This document shows positions 1 through 8,284 of a DNA stretch of 62,101 nt, piece by piece (within the stretch, counting starts at the first letter, position 1; each line of letters starts with the position of its first letter). The stretch lies in the NCBI GenBank assembly GCA_009701885.1, contig WLJH01000023.1, positions 1 to 62,101 on the forward strand. The letters are read 5' to 3'. The translations under genes were made by a program, and so were the position numbers. The DNA comes from Actinomycetota bacterium. GTDB taxonomy: Bacteria; Actinomycetota; Actinomycetes; Propionibacteriales; Nocardioidaceae. Below the pieces are notes generated by a model, which worked only from the letters and a program-made list of their open reading frames with translations, had not been told where the DNA came from and searched no databases.

Positions 1-595
1 CGGCGTCCACGCCCACGACCGACCAGGTCGAGGGGATGAACTGCATCGGGCCGACCGCGCGGTCCCAGCGGGAGTCGTTGTCGAGCTGGCCGCCGTCGGT
101 GTCGGAGATGGCGCGCGTGCCCTTGGTGCCGTCGAGCGGGATGCCGAAGATGCCCGGGGTGGCCACGCCGTCGTCGTCGAGGACGCTCCCGGCGTACCGA
201 CCGTGGTTGGACTCCACCCGGCCGATGGCCGCGACGAGCTGCCACGTCAGGTTGCAGGACTTGTCCGCGGAGTTGATGACGGTCTCGGCGCGCTGGTAGG
301 CGGCCAGGGCTGCGGCCGGGATCGCGGCGGTGGAGGCGCTCGAGACGACCTGGGCGGCCTTGCCGCCGGTCAGCTGGCCGGCCAGCGTGGAGGAGGAGAC
401 CGAGGCGGGGGCCTCGATGGCCTCGGACGGCACGGAGGTGCCGTCGGGCAGCACCGCGGGGACCTGGTCGGTGCCGGCTGCGACGGTGGCGACCGTCGGT
501 GCCGAGACCAGGCTCGCGGTCCATGCCGCCGACACGAGCGCCAGCGGCACGAGTGCGGTGCCCTTCTGCCAGCGTCCGGTGCGCTGTCCTGCCAT
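1..595 (-). CDS. Secreted lytic murein transglycosylase, 5' part (C-terminus outside window)
   Basis: The first 198 residues are present; the gene runs off the left edge. Residues 1-40 look like a signal peptide (RTGRWQKG, then a hydrophobic stretch ending in alanines). A low-complexity Ala/Ser/Pro linker (about 41-95) leads into an SLT-type lysozyme fold: AAIGRVESNHGRYAG places the catalytic glutamate at E128, and VGPMQFIPSTW at about 182-192 is the second hallmark. Members of this family cleave the MurNAc-GlcNAc bond of peptidoglycan outside the membrane, producing anhydro-muropeptides. ATG at 595 follows a purine-rich GGGGAG about 8 nt upstream. The gene is divergent from hemL. The family assignment is secure; the exact subfamily (MltB-like or Rpf-related) cannot be fixed without the C-terminus. 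Confidence 0.88.
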   Translation of the reverse strand, partial: MAGQRTGRWQKGTALVPLALVSAAWTASLVSAPTVATVAAGTDQVPAVLPDGTSVPSEAIEAPASVSSSTLAGQLTGGKAAQVVSSASTAAIPAAALAAYQRAETVINSADKSCNLTWQLVAAIGRVESNHGRYAGSVLDDDGVATPGIFGIPLDGTKGTRAISDTDGGQLDNDSRWDRAVGPMQFIPSTWSVVGVDA

Positions 596-914
596 GCTTC
601 GTCTCCCCAGGTGTGTCTGTGTGGTCGGTGCTCCCTCAAGCACGTGTGTGACGGTCCTAACGAAGGGTGTCACGCCTGAGTTACGCCTGCACTGCGTTGT
701 CTGCCACTCGGACGACGAGGCTGCCCGCCACCTATGACGGCGAAACGGCCCGTCGGTGCGGGAGATGAGCCGTGGTCTGGACCACTCCGGGCTCCGAGGC
801 GGTCGGGGGGACGTCCGGACCCGGCGCGCGACCGACCCGGCCGACGGGCGTGACGTGGCCCACCGCACGCCGCCCCGACTGGGGTGGCGACCGGTGCTCG
901 GGGATGATGAAGGC
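596..914. other. Divergent intergenic region, transglycosylase / hemL
   Basis: These 319 bases separate two divergent genes and must hold both promoters. I see a ribosome-binding site for the transglycosylase (GGGGAG near 604-609 on the minus strand) and moderate dyads, but no convincing -35/-10 pair, riboswitch or small gene. In particular, the conserved core of a cyclic-di-AMP riboswitch, which often precedes cell-wall hydrolases in actinobacteria, is not recognisable. Confidence 0.4.
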
Positions 915-2291
915 GTGAGCACCTTCGAGCGCCCGGACGCAGCACCCGCCTCCCGAGCACTGATGCAGCGTGCCCACGCGGTGACCCCGGGCGGGGTCAA
1001 CTCGCCGGTCCGCGCGTTCAACGCCGTCGGCGGCTCCCCGCGCTTCATCCGCTCCGCGGCGGGCCCCTGGCTCACCGACGTCGACGGCAACCGGTACGTC
1101 GACCTCATCTGCTCCTGGGGGCCGATGCTCCTGGGGCACGCCCACCCGGAGGTCCAGGCCGCGGTCCAGGCCGCGGTGGCCCGGGGCACGTCGTACGGCA
1201 CCCCGACCGAGCCCGAGGTCGAGCTGGCCGAGGAGATCGTCGCCCGCACGTCGGTGGAGCGGGTCCGCTTCGTCTCCTCCGGCACCGAGGCCACGATGTC
1301 GGCGATCCGGCTGGCCCGCGGCTTCACCGGTCGCGACGTGGTCGTGAAGTTCGCCGGCTGCTACCACGGGCACGTCGACGCGCTGCTCGCCTCGGCCGGC
1401 TCCGGCCTGATCACCTTCGCGCTGCCCGGCACGCCGGGCGTCCCGGCGTCCTCGACCGAGCTGACGCTGGTGCTGCCCTACAACGACCGCGCCGCCGTCG
1501 AGGCGGTCTTCGCCGAGCACGGCGACCGGATCGCCTGCCTGGTCACCGAGGCCGCCCCCGGCAACATGGGCGTCGTCCCGCCGGAGTACGTGGAGGTCGG
1601 GGGGTCCACGGGGGGCGGAGCCCCCCGTGCGTCCGGCTTCAACGCCTTCCTCGCCGAGACCTGCGCCCGGCACGGTGCGCTGTTCGTCTCCGACGAGGTC
1701 ATGACCGGCTTCCGCGTCACCCGCGAGGGGCAGTGGGGCCTGGACGGCAAGGTCGAGGGCTGGCGTCCGGACCTGGTCACCTTCGGCAAGGTGATGGGCG
1801 GCGGCTTCCCCGCCGCGGCCTTCGGCGGTCGGGCCGACGTGATGTCCCACCTCGCCCCGGAGGGCCCGGTCTACCAGGCCGGCACGCTCTCGGGGAACCC
1901 GATCGCCACGACCGCCGGCCTGGCCACGCTGCAGCTGGCGACCCAGGAGGTCTACGACCACATCGGCAGCGCGGCCGACACCATCAAGGCCGCCGCCTCC
2001 GAGGCTCTGACCGCCGCCGGTGTCGCGCACACGGTGCAGTCGACGGGCACGATGTTCTCGGTCTTCCTCTGCGAGGGCCCGGTGCGCGACTTCACCGACG
2101 CCTCCCGCACCGACACCACGGCGTACGCCGCCTTCTTCCACGCGATGCTCGACGCGGGCGTCTACCTCCCGCCGTCGGCGTACGAAGCGTGGTTCCTCTC
2201 CTCCGCGCACGACGACGAGGCCGTGCAGACCGTGCTCGACGCGCTGCCCGCGGCGGCTCGCGCGGCTGCCGCGGCGGGGGGTGCCGCATGA
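915..2291 (+). CDS. hemL: Glutamate-1-semialdehyde 2,1-aminomutase
   Basis: This PLP enzyme converts glutamate-1-semialdehyde to 5-aminolevulinate, the C5-pathway entry to haem. The 458-residue product starts at GTG 915 ([15 protein letters not shown]), giving the usual family N-terminus before the [12 protein letters not shown] block. SSGTEA (121-126) contacts the cofactor phosphate and K292 in TFGKVMGGG is the Schiff-base lysine. It is longer than most HemL proteins because about 12-15 extra residues (around 229-240, [12 protein letters not shown]) interrupt the loop between VVPP and GFNAFL. That segment is encoded by a 34-bp palindromic element also found in cysA. It overlaps the next gene by 4 bp and heads the cytochrome c maturation operon, which suggests haem supply is coupled to cytochrome c assembly. 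Confidence 0.96.
   Translation: MSTFERPDAAPASRALMQRAHAVTPGGVNSPVRAFNAVGGSPRFIRSAAGPWLTDVDGNRYVDLICSWGPMLLGHAHPEVQAAVQAAVARGTSYGTPTEPEVELAEEIVARTSVERVRFVSSGTEATMSAIRLARGFTGRDVVVKFAGCYHGHVDALLASAGSGLITFALPGTPGVPASSTELTLVLPYNDRAAVEAVFAEHGDRIACLVTEAAPGNMGVVPPEYVEVGGSTGGGAPRASGFNAFLAETCARHGALFVSDEVMTGFRVTREGQWGLDGKVEGWRPDLVTFGKVMGGGFPAAAFGGRADVMSHLAPEGPVYQAGTLSGNPIATTAGLATLQLATQEVYDHIGSAADTIKAAASEALTAAGVAHTVQSTGTMFSVFLCEGPVRDFTDASRTDTTAYAAFFHAMLDAGVYLPPSAYEAWFLSSAHDDEAVQTVLDALPAAARAAAAAGGAA
1599..1632. repeat. 34-bp palindromic element inside hemL (copy 1)
   Basis: Bases 1599-1632 are identical to the reverse complement of 47676-47709 inside cysA. The core 1607-1629 folds into a 10-bp G/C stem (CACGGGGGGC) with a 3-base loop (GGA). 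It is in frame and adds a Gly/Ser/Pro-rich loop to HemL at a point where the family normally has a short PP-to-GFN connection. Homology extends about 5 more bases with one mismatch. Confidence 0.85.
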
Positions 2292-2968
2292 GCGCCGGCC
2301 CCGAGACGATCGTCCACCTGCTGCGCCACGGCGAGGTCCACAACCCCGACGGCATCCTCTACGGCCGGCGCGACGGGTTCCACCTCTCCGACCTCGGCCG
2401 CCGGATGGCCGAGCGGGTCGCCGACACCATCGCCGACCGCGACATCGTCCACCTGGTCACCTCCCCGCTCGACCGCACGCGCGAGACCATCGCGCCGCTG
2501 GCGGCCGTGCGCGGGCTCGAGGTGCACGCCGACCCCCGGGTCATCGAGTCGACCAACGTCTTCGAGGGCGAGACCTTCGGGGCCGGGAAGAGCGCGCTGA
2601 AGAAGCCCAGCGCCTGGCGGCACCTCTGGAACCCCTTCCGGCCCTCGTGGGGCGAGCCCTACAAGCAGGTCGTGGCCCGGATGACCGAGGCGCTGCAGGA
2701 CGCCCGCGCCGCGGCCGAGGGCCACGAGGCCGTCGTCGTGTCCCACCAGCTGCCCATCTGGATCACCCGGCTCTCGCTCGAGGGCCGCCCCTTCCTCCAC
2801 GACCCGCGCAAGCGCCAGTGCACGCTCTGCTCGCTGACCTCGATCCACTTCCGCGGGGACAGGATCACCTCGCTGACCTACTCCGAGCCCGCCGGCGACC
2901 TGATCCCCGTCGGCGACAAGGGCGCCCCGTTCTCCGCCGGCGGCGCCCCCGAGGAGCGCCGTCCCTGA
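2288..2968 (+). CDS. Histidine phosphatase (phosphoglycerate mutase) family protein
   Basis: The 226-residue protein belongs to the branched histidine-phosphatase superfamily. The RHGE signature at residues 13-16 ([12 protein letters not shown]) carries the phospho-accepting histidine H14, and [10 protein letters not shown] near residue 153 supplies the second catalytic histidine. The ATG lies within the stop of hemL (ATGA overlap), so translation is probably coupled. The same gene occurs between hemL and the thioredoxin-like gene in mycobacteria (Rv0525), but its substrate there is not established; the name phosphoglycerate mutase describes the fold, not the reaction. No signal peptide is seen, so it is probably cytoplasmic. 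Family confident, substrate unknown. Confidence 0.87.
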   Translation: MSAGPETIVHLLRHGEVHNPDGILYGRRDGFHLSDLGRRMAERVADTIADRDIVHLVTSPLDRTRETIAPLAAVRGLEVHADPRVIESTNVFEGETFGAGKSALKKPSAWRHLWNPFRPSWGEPYKQVVARMTEALQDARAAAEGHEAVVVSHQLPIWITRLSLEGRPFLHDPRKRQCTLCSLTSIHFRGDRITSLTYSEPAGDLIPVGDKGAPFSAGGAPEERRP

Positions 2969-2990
2969 CAAGCGCCGCACCCCCCGGACT

Positions 2991-3593
2991 CTGCTCGCCG
3001 CCGTCCTGCTCCCTGCCTCGCTGCTGCTGGCCGGCTGCTCCGACCTCGTCGGCACCGGCGAGCTCGACTACGTCCCCGGCAACGGCGGCGTCGTCGAGTT
3101 CGACGCCGAGGACCGCCAGCCGCCGGTCGAGCTCGGCGGCGAGACGACCACGGGCGAGGAGCACACCTTCACGCCCGGGACGGTCACCGTGGTGAACGTC
3201 TGGTGGAGCGGCTGCGGGCCGTGCATCAAGGAGATGCCGATGCTCACCGAGCTCTACGACGCCTACGACGGCGACGTGGACTTCCTCGGCATCAACATCC
3301 AGGACACCAGCGCCGCCAACGCCCACGCGTTCGAGATCGACCGCGACGTCGACTACCCCTCGATCTACGACCCCAACGGCAACGCCCTGCTGGCCTTCAC
3401 CGGCCGCACGGCGCCACGCGCGACCCCGACCACCCTGGTCCTGGACGAGGACGGTGTCGTGGTCTCGCTGATCAACGGCGAGATCCCGAGCCGCACCACC
3501 CTCACCGACCTGGTCGAGGACGCCGGTGGCCCACCGGCGCCGCCGCCCGCCACGGCCACCTCCGAGGACGCCTCCGGGAGCACCGATGGGTGA
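2991..3593 (+). CDS. resA: ResA/TlpA-like thiol-disulfide lipoprotein (start unresolved)
   Basis: This membrane-anchored thioredoxin-fold protein reduces apocytochrome c cysteines before haem attachment. The active site is WWSGCGPC; counted from CTG 2991 the cysteines are residues 75 and 78. A lipobox LLLAGC precedes it, with a hydrophobic stretch (AAVLLPASLLLAG), so the mature protein should be a lipoprotein. The start is a problem: the frame is open from 2904, and a lysine/arginine n-region (DKRRTPR) is encoded from 2967 just after a GAGGAG at 2951-2956, yet no ATG, GTG or TTG occurs in frame before the hydrophobic stretch. CTG 2991 is the only usable codon upstream of the lipobox; GTG 3189 would delete the signal peptide and half the domain. 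The 3' end overlaps ccdA by 4 bp. Confidence 0.82.
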   Translation: MLAAVLLPASLLLAGCSDLVGTGELDYVPGNGGVVEFDAEDRQPPVELGGETTTGEEHTFTPGTVTVVNVWWSGCGPCIKEMPMLTELYDAYDGDVDFLGINIQDTSAANAHAFEIDRDVDYPSIYDPNGNALLAFTGRTAPRATPTTLVLDEDGVVVSLINGEIPSRTTLTDLVEDAGGPPAPPPATATSEDASGSTDG

Positions 3594-4354
3594 GTGGCTC
3601 GAGGCCACGACCCCTGTCCGGGTCGCTGGTGCTGGCCGTACCGGTGGCCGTGCTCGCCGGGCTGGTCTCCTTCTTCTCCCCGTGCGTGCTGCCGCTGCTG
3701 CCGGGCTACCTCTCCTACGCCACGGGCCTGTCGGGCGCCGACCTCGCCTCCGGCGAGGTGCGCCGCGGCCGGATGGTCGCCGGATCGGTGCTCTTCGTGC
3801 TCGGGTTCACCGTCGTCTTCGTCATCCTGGGTGCGGCCGTCGGCGGCATGCGCACCTGGCTGCTGGTCAACAAGCAGGCCCTCGACGTCGGGCTCGGGAT
3901 CTTCTCGATCGTGCTCGGCCTGGCCTTCATCGGCGTCTTCGCCAAGGCCCTCCCGTGGCTCCAGCGCGACCTGCGCATCCACAAGGTGCCGGCCGTCGGC
4001 CTGGCCGCCGCCCCGGTGCTCGGGTTCCTCTTCGGCCTCGGCTGGACCCCCTGCATCGGCCCGACCCTGGGCGTCATCCTCGGACTGGGGTACGACGAGG
4101 GCACGGCCGGTCGCGCCGCGCTGCTGCTCGCGTTCTACTCCCTGGGCCTCGGCGTGCCGTTCGTGCTCGCGGGGTTCGCCTGGCGCCGCGCCCTCACCGC
4201 CGTGGCCTTCGTGCGCCGGCACCAGCAGTGGGTGACCCGCACCGGGGGCGGCATGCTCGTCCTGGTCGGCGTGCTGCTCGTGACGGGGCTGTGGGACCAG
4301 GCCGTGACCTGGATCCAGATCCAGCTCGTCAGCGACTTCGAGGTGGCCGTGTGA
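3590..4354 (+). CDS. ccdA: Cytochrome c biogenesis protein CcdA
   Basis: The 254-residue polytopic membrane protein passes electrons from cytoplasmic thioredoxin to the extracytoplasmic thiol reductase ResA encoded just upstream. The two redox cysteines lie in the family motifs FFSPCVLPLLPGYL (C32) and GWTPCIGPTLG (C155), and about six hydrophobic segments are visible. The GTG start overlaps the resA stop by 4 bp, and the stop overlaps resB, so translation is coupled. The length matches the short CcdA form without thioredoxin or periplasmic DsbD domains. Confidence 0.93.
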   Translation: MSGSRPRPLSGSLVLAVPVAVLAGLVSFFSPCVLPLLPGYLSYATGLSGADLASGEVRRGRMVAGSVLFVLGFTVVFVILGAAVGGMRTWLLVNKQALDVGLGIFSIVLGLAFIGVFAKALPWLQRDLRIHKVPAVGLAAAPVLGFLFGLGWTPCIGPTLGVILGLGYDEGTAGRAALLLAFYSLGLGVPFVLAGFAWRRALTAVAFVRRHQQWVTRTGGGMLVLVGVLLVTGLWDQAVTWIQIQLVSDFEVAV

Positions 4355-5964
4355 GCACCGACCAGCAGCAACGCCCCGCCGCGGCCCCCGACCCCGGGTC
4401 CCGCCGCGCCGGCGAGCTCGATGCCCGTGAGCTGGGCCGCTACGTCTGGCGCCAGCTGACCTCGATGCGCACGGCCCTCGTGCTGCTGCTGCTCCTCGCG
4501 CTCGCCGCGGTGCCCGGCTCGATCATCCCGCAGGAGAGCGTCGACTCCTTCGGCGCGCGGCAGTGGAAGGAGCAGCACGAGACCCTCACGCCGATCTACG
4601 AGCGGCTCGGGCTCTTCGACGTCTACGGCTCGGCGTGGTTCGCGGCCGTCTACGTCCTGCTCATGGTCAGCCTGGTCGGCTGCATCCTGCCGCGCACCAA
4701 GCACTACTGGCGCGCGGCCCGCGCGGTCCCGCCCCGGGCGCCCCGCCACCTCGACCGGCTGCCCGACCACACGTCGTACGTCGTCGCGGCGACGCCGGAG
4801 CAGGTGCTCGAGACCGCCCGCGCCGAGCTGCGCCGTCGCCGCTACCGCCTGCGCCCCGCACAGGACGGCGAGGAGCTGACGGTCTCCGCCGAGCGCGGCT
4901 ACCTCCGCGAGGCCGGCAACCTGCTCTTCCACCTCTCGGTGATCGTGGTGCTGGTGGGCTTCGCCATGGGCGGGCTGCTCGGCTACAAGGGTGGCGTGAT
5001 CCTGCTGGAGGGCCAGGGCTTCTCCAACAACCTCACCCAGTACGACGACTTCGTCCCCGGATCGCTGTTCACCGCCGACGAGATGGAGCCCTTCTCCTTC
5101 GACGTCGACCGCTTCGACGTCGAGTGGCTCACCGAGGGGCCGGGCCAGGGGCAGGCGCAGGGCTTCGAGGCCGGTCTGACGTACCGCACCGCCCCCGGCG
5201 AGCAGTACCGCACCTACGACCTGCGGGTCAACCACCCGCTGCGGATCGGCGACAGCGAGGTCTTCCTCGTCGGCCACGGCTACGCGCCGGTCATCACGGT
5301 GCGCGGCGGCGACGGCGAGGTCGCCTACTCCGGTCCGACGGTCTTCCTGCCCCAGGACGCCAGCTTCTTCTCCTTCGGCGTCGTCAAGGCACTGGCCGCC
5401 GAGCCGCAGGCGATCGGGCTGGAGGGGTTCTTCTACCCCTTCTTCGCCAGCCTCGACGGCGAACCCTTCAACGTCATGGGCGACGACCAGAACCCGGTCG
5501 TCTCGGTCAACGTCTACACCGGCGACCTCGGCCTGGAGGACGGTGAGTCCCAGTCGGTCTACATCCTCGACAAGGAGGACGCGACCCAGCTCGAGCGCGA
5601 GGACGGCCGCCCGCTGCGGCTGGACCTCGCCGTCGGCGACACCGTCGAGCTGCCCGACGGGCTGGGCTCGGTCACGTTCGAGTCCGTCACCCCGTGGGTC
5701 CGGGTCCAGGTCAGCCAGACGCCCGGCAAGGGCATCGCCCTGGGCGGTGTCGTGCTGGCCCTGGTGGGTCTGTGCGGCTCCCTGTTCATCCGGCCCCGAC
5801 GCGTGTGGCTGCGCGTCGCAGCCGCGCCCGACGGCGAGGACGGCGGCACGCGCGTCGACCTCGCCGCCCTGGACCGCTCGGGTGGTGGCGACACCGCCGC
5901 CGTGGTCGACGACCTGCGCCTGGCTATCGTGGAGGCGCTCCACCCCACACAGGAGGACCGATGA
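4351..5964 (+). CDS. resB: Cytochrome c biogenesis protein ResB (system II)
   Basis: The 537-residue membrane protein is half of the system II cytochrome c synthase (ResB-ResC), which delivers haem and ligates it to apocytochrome c on the outer face of the membrane. Residues 1-30 are a polar N-terminus. Three transmembrane segments follow early (TALVLLLLLALAAVPGS, WFAAVYVLLMVSLVGCILP, NLLFHLSVIVVLVGFAMGGLLGY), then a large extracytoplasmic domain (about 230-450), then a last helix (GIALGGVVLALVGLCGSLFI) and an acidic cytoplasmic tail. GTG 4351 overlaps the ccdA stop. The stop overlaps the ATG of the interrupted ccsB start by 4 bp. Confidence 0.94.
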   Translation: MSTDQQQRPAAAPDPGSRRAGELDARELGRYVWRQLTSMRTALVLLLLLALAAVPGSIIPQESVDSFGARQWKEQHETLTPIYERLGLFDVYGSAWFAAVYVLLMVSLVGCILPRTKHYWRAARAVPPRAPRHLDRLPDHTSYVVAATPEQVLETARAELRRRRYRLRPAQDGEELTVSAERGYLREAGNLLFHLSVIVVLVGFAMGGLLGYKGGVILLEGQGFSNNLTQYDDFVPGSLFTADEMEPFSFDVDRFDVEWLTEGPGQGQAQGFEAGLTYRTAPGEQYRTYDLRVNHPLRIGDSEVFLVGHGYAPVITVRGGDGEVAYSGPTVFLPQDASFFSFGVVKALAAEPQAIGLEGFFYPFFASLDGEPFNVMGDDQNPVVSVNVYTGDLGLEDGESQSVYILDKEDATQLEREDGRPLRLDLAVGDTVELPDGLGSVTFESVTPWVRVQVSQTPGKGIALGGVVLALVGLCGSLFIRPRRVWLRVAAAPDGEDGGTRVDLAALDRSGGGDTAAVVDDLRLAIVEALHPTQEDR

Positions 5965-5978
5965 CGCAGACCGCCTAG
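5961..5978 (+). other. Original ccsB start with an in-frame amber stop at codon 6
   Basis: A well-placed ribosome-binding site (AGGAGGA, 5951-5957) precedes ATG 5961, which overlaps the resB stop as expected for this operon. The frame reads M-T-Q-T-A and then TAG (5976-5978). It continues without break as EALSNQAIAAAGVVYFLALLAHLAEWS, which is the normal CcsB N-terminus; relatives usually have an aromatic or similar residue where the stop lies. So the stop is a nonsense change, or a base-call error, at the sixth codon of ccsB. Confidence 0.75.
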
Positions 5979-6014
5979 GAGGCGCTCTCCAACCAGGCCA
6001 TCGCCGCTGCCGGC

Positions 6015-6977
6015 GTGGTCTACTTCCTCGCACTGCTCGCCCACCTCGCCGAGTGGTCGCTGCTGCGCAAGGTGCCCGTGGAGGCCACAGCCGAAGCGCG
6101 CGAGCCGGTCGCCGTGGGCGCCGGGGCGCCGCTCGACCCGCCGCCCTCCGCGACCCCCGACGAGCGCACCACGGAGCGGGTCGCGATGTCGGCTCGCCTC
6201 GGTCTGCTGCTCACGGTGCTCGCCGCCGCGGTCCACCTGGTCGCGCTGGTCGCCCGGGGCATGGCTGCCGAGCCGGCCCGCGTGCCCTGGGGCAACATGT
6301 ACGAGTTCACGATCTCGGGCACCTTCGTCGTCGCGGCGCTCTACCTCGCCACGCGCAAGCGCTTCGGTCTGGCGTGGATGGCCCCCATCGTGGTCGGCGT
6401 GGTCCTGGCGCTGCTGATGGTCGCCGTCATCTGGCTCTACCAGCCCGTCGGCCCCCTGCGCGAGGCGCTGAACTCCTACTGGCTCGTGATCCACGTCGTC
6501 TCCGCGATCATCGCCACCGGTGCCTTCACCCTCGGCGGCATCGCCTCGTCGCTGTTCCTGCTCAAGGACCGCGCCGAGCGTCGCGGGACGGCCACCACGA
6601 CGGGCTACCTCGCCCGCGTGCCCTCCACGGCCGTGCTGGACCGGGTGTCCTACCGGATGCACGCCTTCGCCTTCCCCGTGTGGACCTTCGCCGTGCTCAT
6701 CACCGGGCCGATCTGGGCGCACGAGGCGTGGGCGTCCTACTGGTCGTGGGACCCCAAGGAGGTCTGGGCCTTCATCACCTGGGTCGTGTACGCCGCCTAC
6801 CTCCACGCCCGCGCCACCGCCGGCTGGAAGGGCCGCAACGCCGCGATCCTCGCCCTCGTCGGGATGGCGACCCTGTGGTTCAACTTCATCGGCATCAACT
6901 ACTTCTCCACCTCCTCGATGCACTCCTACGCCGACGCAGCGGTGATCGCGCCGGCGGAGGTCCCCGTCGTCGACTGA
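6015..6977 (+). CDS. ccsB: Cytochrome c synthase subunit CcsB/ResC (translated from an internal GTG)
   Basis: The CcsA/CcsB/CcmF-family membrane protein presents haem to apocytochrome c together with ResB. The haem-handling tryptophan-rich motif WSWDPKEVW lies at about residues 243-251 from GTG 6015, followed by the usual C-terminal histidine region (TSSMHSYADAAV). About eight transmembrane segments are visible. The natural start is ATG 5961, but codon 6 is TAG, so an intact product needs readthrough, suppression or restart. The first in-frame start after the stop is GTG 6015, which leaves most of the first helix (VVYFLALLAHLAEWSLL) but removes about 18 residues, and it has no close ribosome-binding site (AGGAGG at 5977-5982 is about 32 nt away). 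The rest of the gene looks intact. Confidence 0.85.
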   Translation: MVYFLALLAHLAEWSLLRKVPVEATAEAREPVAVGAGAPLDPPPSATPDERTTERVAMSARLGLLLTVLAAAVHLVALVARGMAAEPARVPWGNMYEFTISGTFVVAALYLATRKRFGLAWMAPIVVGVVLALLMVAVIWLYQPVGPLREALNSYWLVIHVVSAIIATGAFTLGGIASSLFLLKDRAERRGTATTTGYLARVPSTAVLDRVSYRMHAFAFPVWTFAVLITGPIWAHEAWASYWSWDPKEVWAFITWVVYAAYLHARATAGWKGRNAAILALVGMATLWFNFIGINYFSTSSMHSYADAAVIAPAEVPVVD

Positions 6978-7014
6978 CCCGGGCTGGGCTCCCAGCAGCG
7001 CTCCTCCCGACCAG

Positions 7015-7040
7015 CGGCCGGCCACCTCGGTGGCCGGCCG
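7015..7040 (+). terminator. Terminator hairpin after ccsB
   Basis: CGGCCGGCCAC (7015-7025), loop CTCG, GTGGCCGGCCG (7030-7040): an 11-bp perfect stem 38 nt after the ccsB stop, followed by TTGG. It closes the hemL-ccsB operon. Confidence 0.8.
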
Positions 7041-7145
7041 TTGGCGTCCGTGAGGGCGTGGCGGGGCGCCGGGTGTGACCAGACCAGGGGCTGCGACTCC
7101 TACAGCCGGGCCCGGGCCGGCCGAACGGGGAGGGCGAGGAGGACC

Positions 7146-8174
7146 ATGCCGCCCCGCGAACCCGACCCGACCAGCCCCGTCGACGCCCTGAGCGACGGGC
7201 TCGTCGTCGTCTCGGCGTCCGGGCTGGTCCTGGAGGCCAACCGGGTCGCCCGCGAGGAGCTGGGTGTCGCGGCCTCCACCCCCGTCCCGCCGCTGCTCGC
7301 CGAGGTCTGGCGGGCGGCCGCCGCCGGCGAGCGGGGACCTGTCGACCTCCCGGTCGTGACCGCGCAGGGACCTCGGACGCTGTCGGTCACCGCCAGTCGG
7401 TTGGCCGTCGGTCCGACAGCCGGCAGGGGACAGGGGCAGGATGGCGGTGCGGAGGCGGGCTGCACCGTGCTGGTGCTGCGCGATGTGACCGACGAGCGTG
7501 AGCAGGTCGACGCGCTGTCGGCCTTCGCGGGGGTGGTCGCGCACGACGTGCGGGGTCCGATCTCGGCGATGGTCGGTTGGTCGGAGACCGCACTCGACGC
7601 ACTGCTGTCCACCCCACCCGCCGACCCCGTGGAGGTGGCCGCCCTGCTGGCGCGCCTGCACCACGGTGCGCAGCGGCTGGACCGGATGGTGGCCAACCTC
7701 CTGCTGCACGCCACCTCCCGCGACCGGGAGCTGCAGCGGGCACCGGTCGACCTGGCGTCGGTCGTGGAGGAGGTCGCCGAGGCCCGCGACGTACGCCGCT
7801 GGGTGGAGGTGACCGAGATGCCGAAGGTCAGCGGGGACGCGCCGATGCTGCAGCACCTCATGGACAACCTGGTCGGCAACGCAGTGAAGTTCGTGCCTGC
7901 CGGTGTCGAGCCGCGCGTCGTCGTGAGCGGGACCCCGGCCGGCGGCGTCGTCGACGTGACCGTCACCGACAACGGCATCGGCATCCCGCCCGGCATGCGC
8001 GAGCAGGTCTTCCAGCGCTTCGAGCGGGTACCCGGTACCGGGCTCGGCGGCACCGGGATGGGTCTGTCGATCTGCCGCACCATCGTGCAGCGCCACGGCG
8101 GCGAGATCAGCGTCGGAGACGGTCCCGACGGGGTCGGGAGCAGCTTCAGGGTCCGTCTCCCCGCGGCGGTGTGA
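7146..8174 (+). CDS. PAS-domain sensor histidine kinase
   Basis: The 342-residue protein has an N-terminal PAS-like sensor (about 12-115: ALSDGLVVVSASGLVLEANRVA), an HisKA dimerisation domain with the phospho-histidine H133 in VVAHDVRGP, and an HATPase_c domain: N-box LMDNLVGNAVKFV (about 239-251), G1 box DNGIGIPPG (275-283), G2 box GTGMGLSICRTIV. No transmembrane helix is visible, so it is a soluble sensor. ATG 7146 follows GAGGAGG. No response-regulator gene is adjacent, so it is an orphan kinase by position. The architecture resembles bacteriophytochrome-type and PAS kinases, but the signal cannot be deduced. Confidence 0.9.
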   Translation: MPPREPDPTSPVDALSDGLVVVSASGLVLEANRVAREELGVAASTPVPPLLAEVWRAAAAGERGPVDLPVVTAQGPRTLSVTASRLAVGPTAGRGQGQDGGAEAGCTVLVLRDVTDEREQVDALSAFAGVVAHDVRGPISAMVGWSETALDALLSTPPADPVEVAALLARLHHGAQRLDRMVANLLLHATSRDRELQRAPVDLASVVEEVAEARDVRRWVEVTEMPKVSGDAPMLQHLMDNLVGNAVKFVPAGVEPRVVVSGTPAGGVVDVTVTDNGIGIPPGMREQVFQRFERVPGTGLGGTGMGLSICRTIVQRHGGEISVGDGPDGVGSSFRVRLPAAV

Positions 8175-8234
8175 CCGAGGACGTCCGCACGGCCGGGCGT
8201 ACCGGGTGACGCGCCTTCCGGGACGTCGGCCGGG

Positions 8235-8261
8235 AGCGCAGGCGCAGGCGCAGGCGCAGGG
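8235..8261. repeat. GGCGCA hexamer tandem repeat
   Basis: About four copies of a hexamer (AGCGCA then three GGCGCA) lie between two convergent genes, followed by GGGGGAG. It is a short simple-sequence tract and no function is apparent. Confidence 0.6.
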
Positions 8262-8284
8262 GGAGTGGTGGGCGAGGCCGCGGG

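Noticed and set aside
596..914. Cyclic-di-AMP riboswitch upstream of the transglycosylase
   Set aside because: The position is suggestive but the conserved core sequences of that riboswitch are not recognisable.
732..2210. A 492-codon minus-strand frame opposite hemL
   Set aside because: No recognisable family, and it lies exactly over conserved hemL; its composition is that of a codon-bias shadow.
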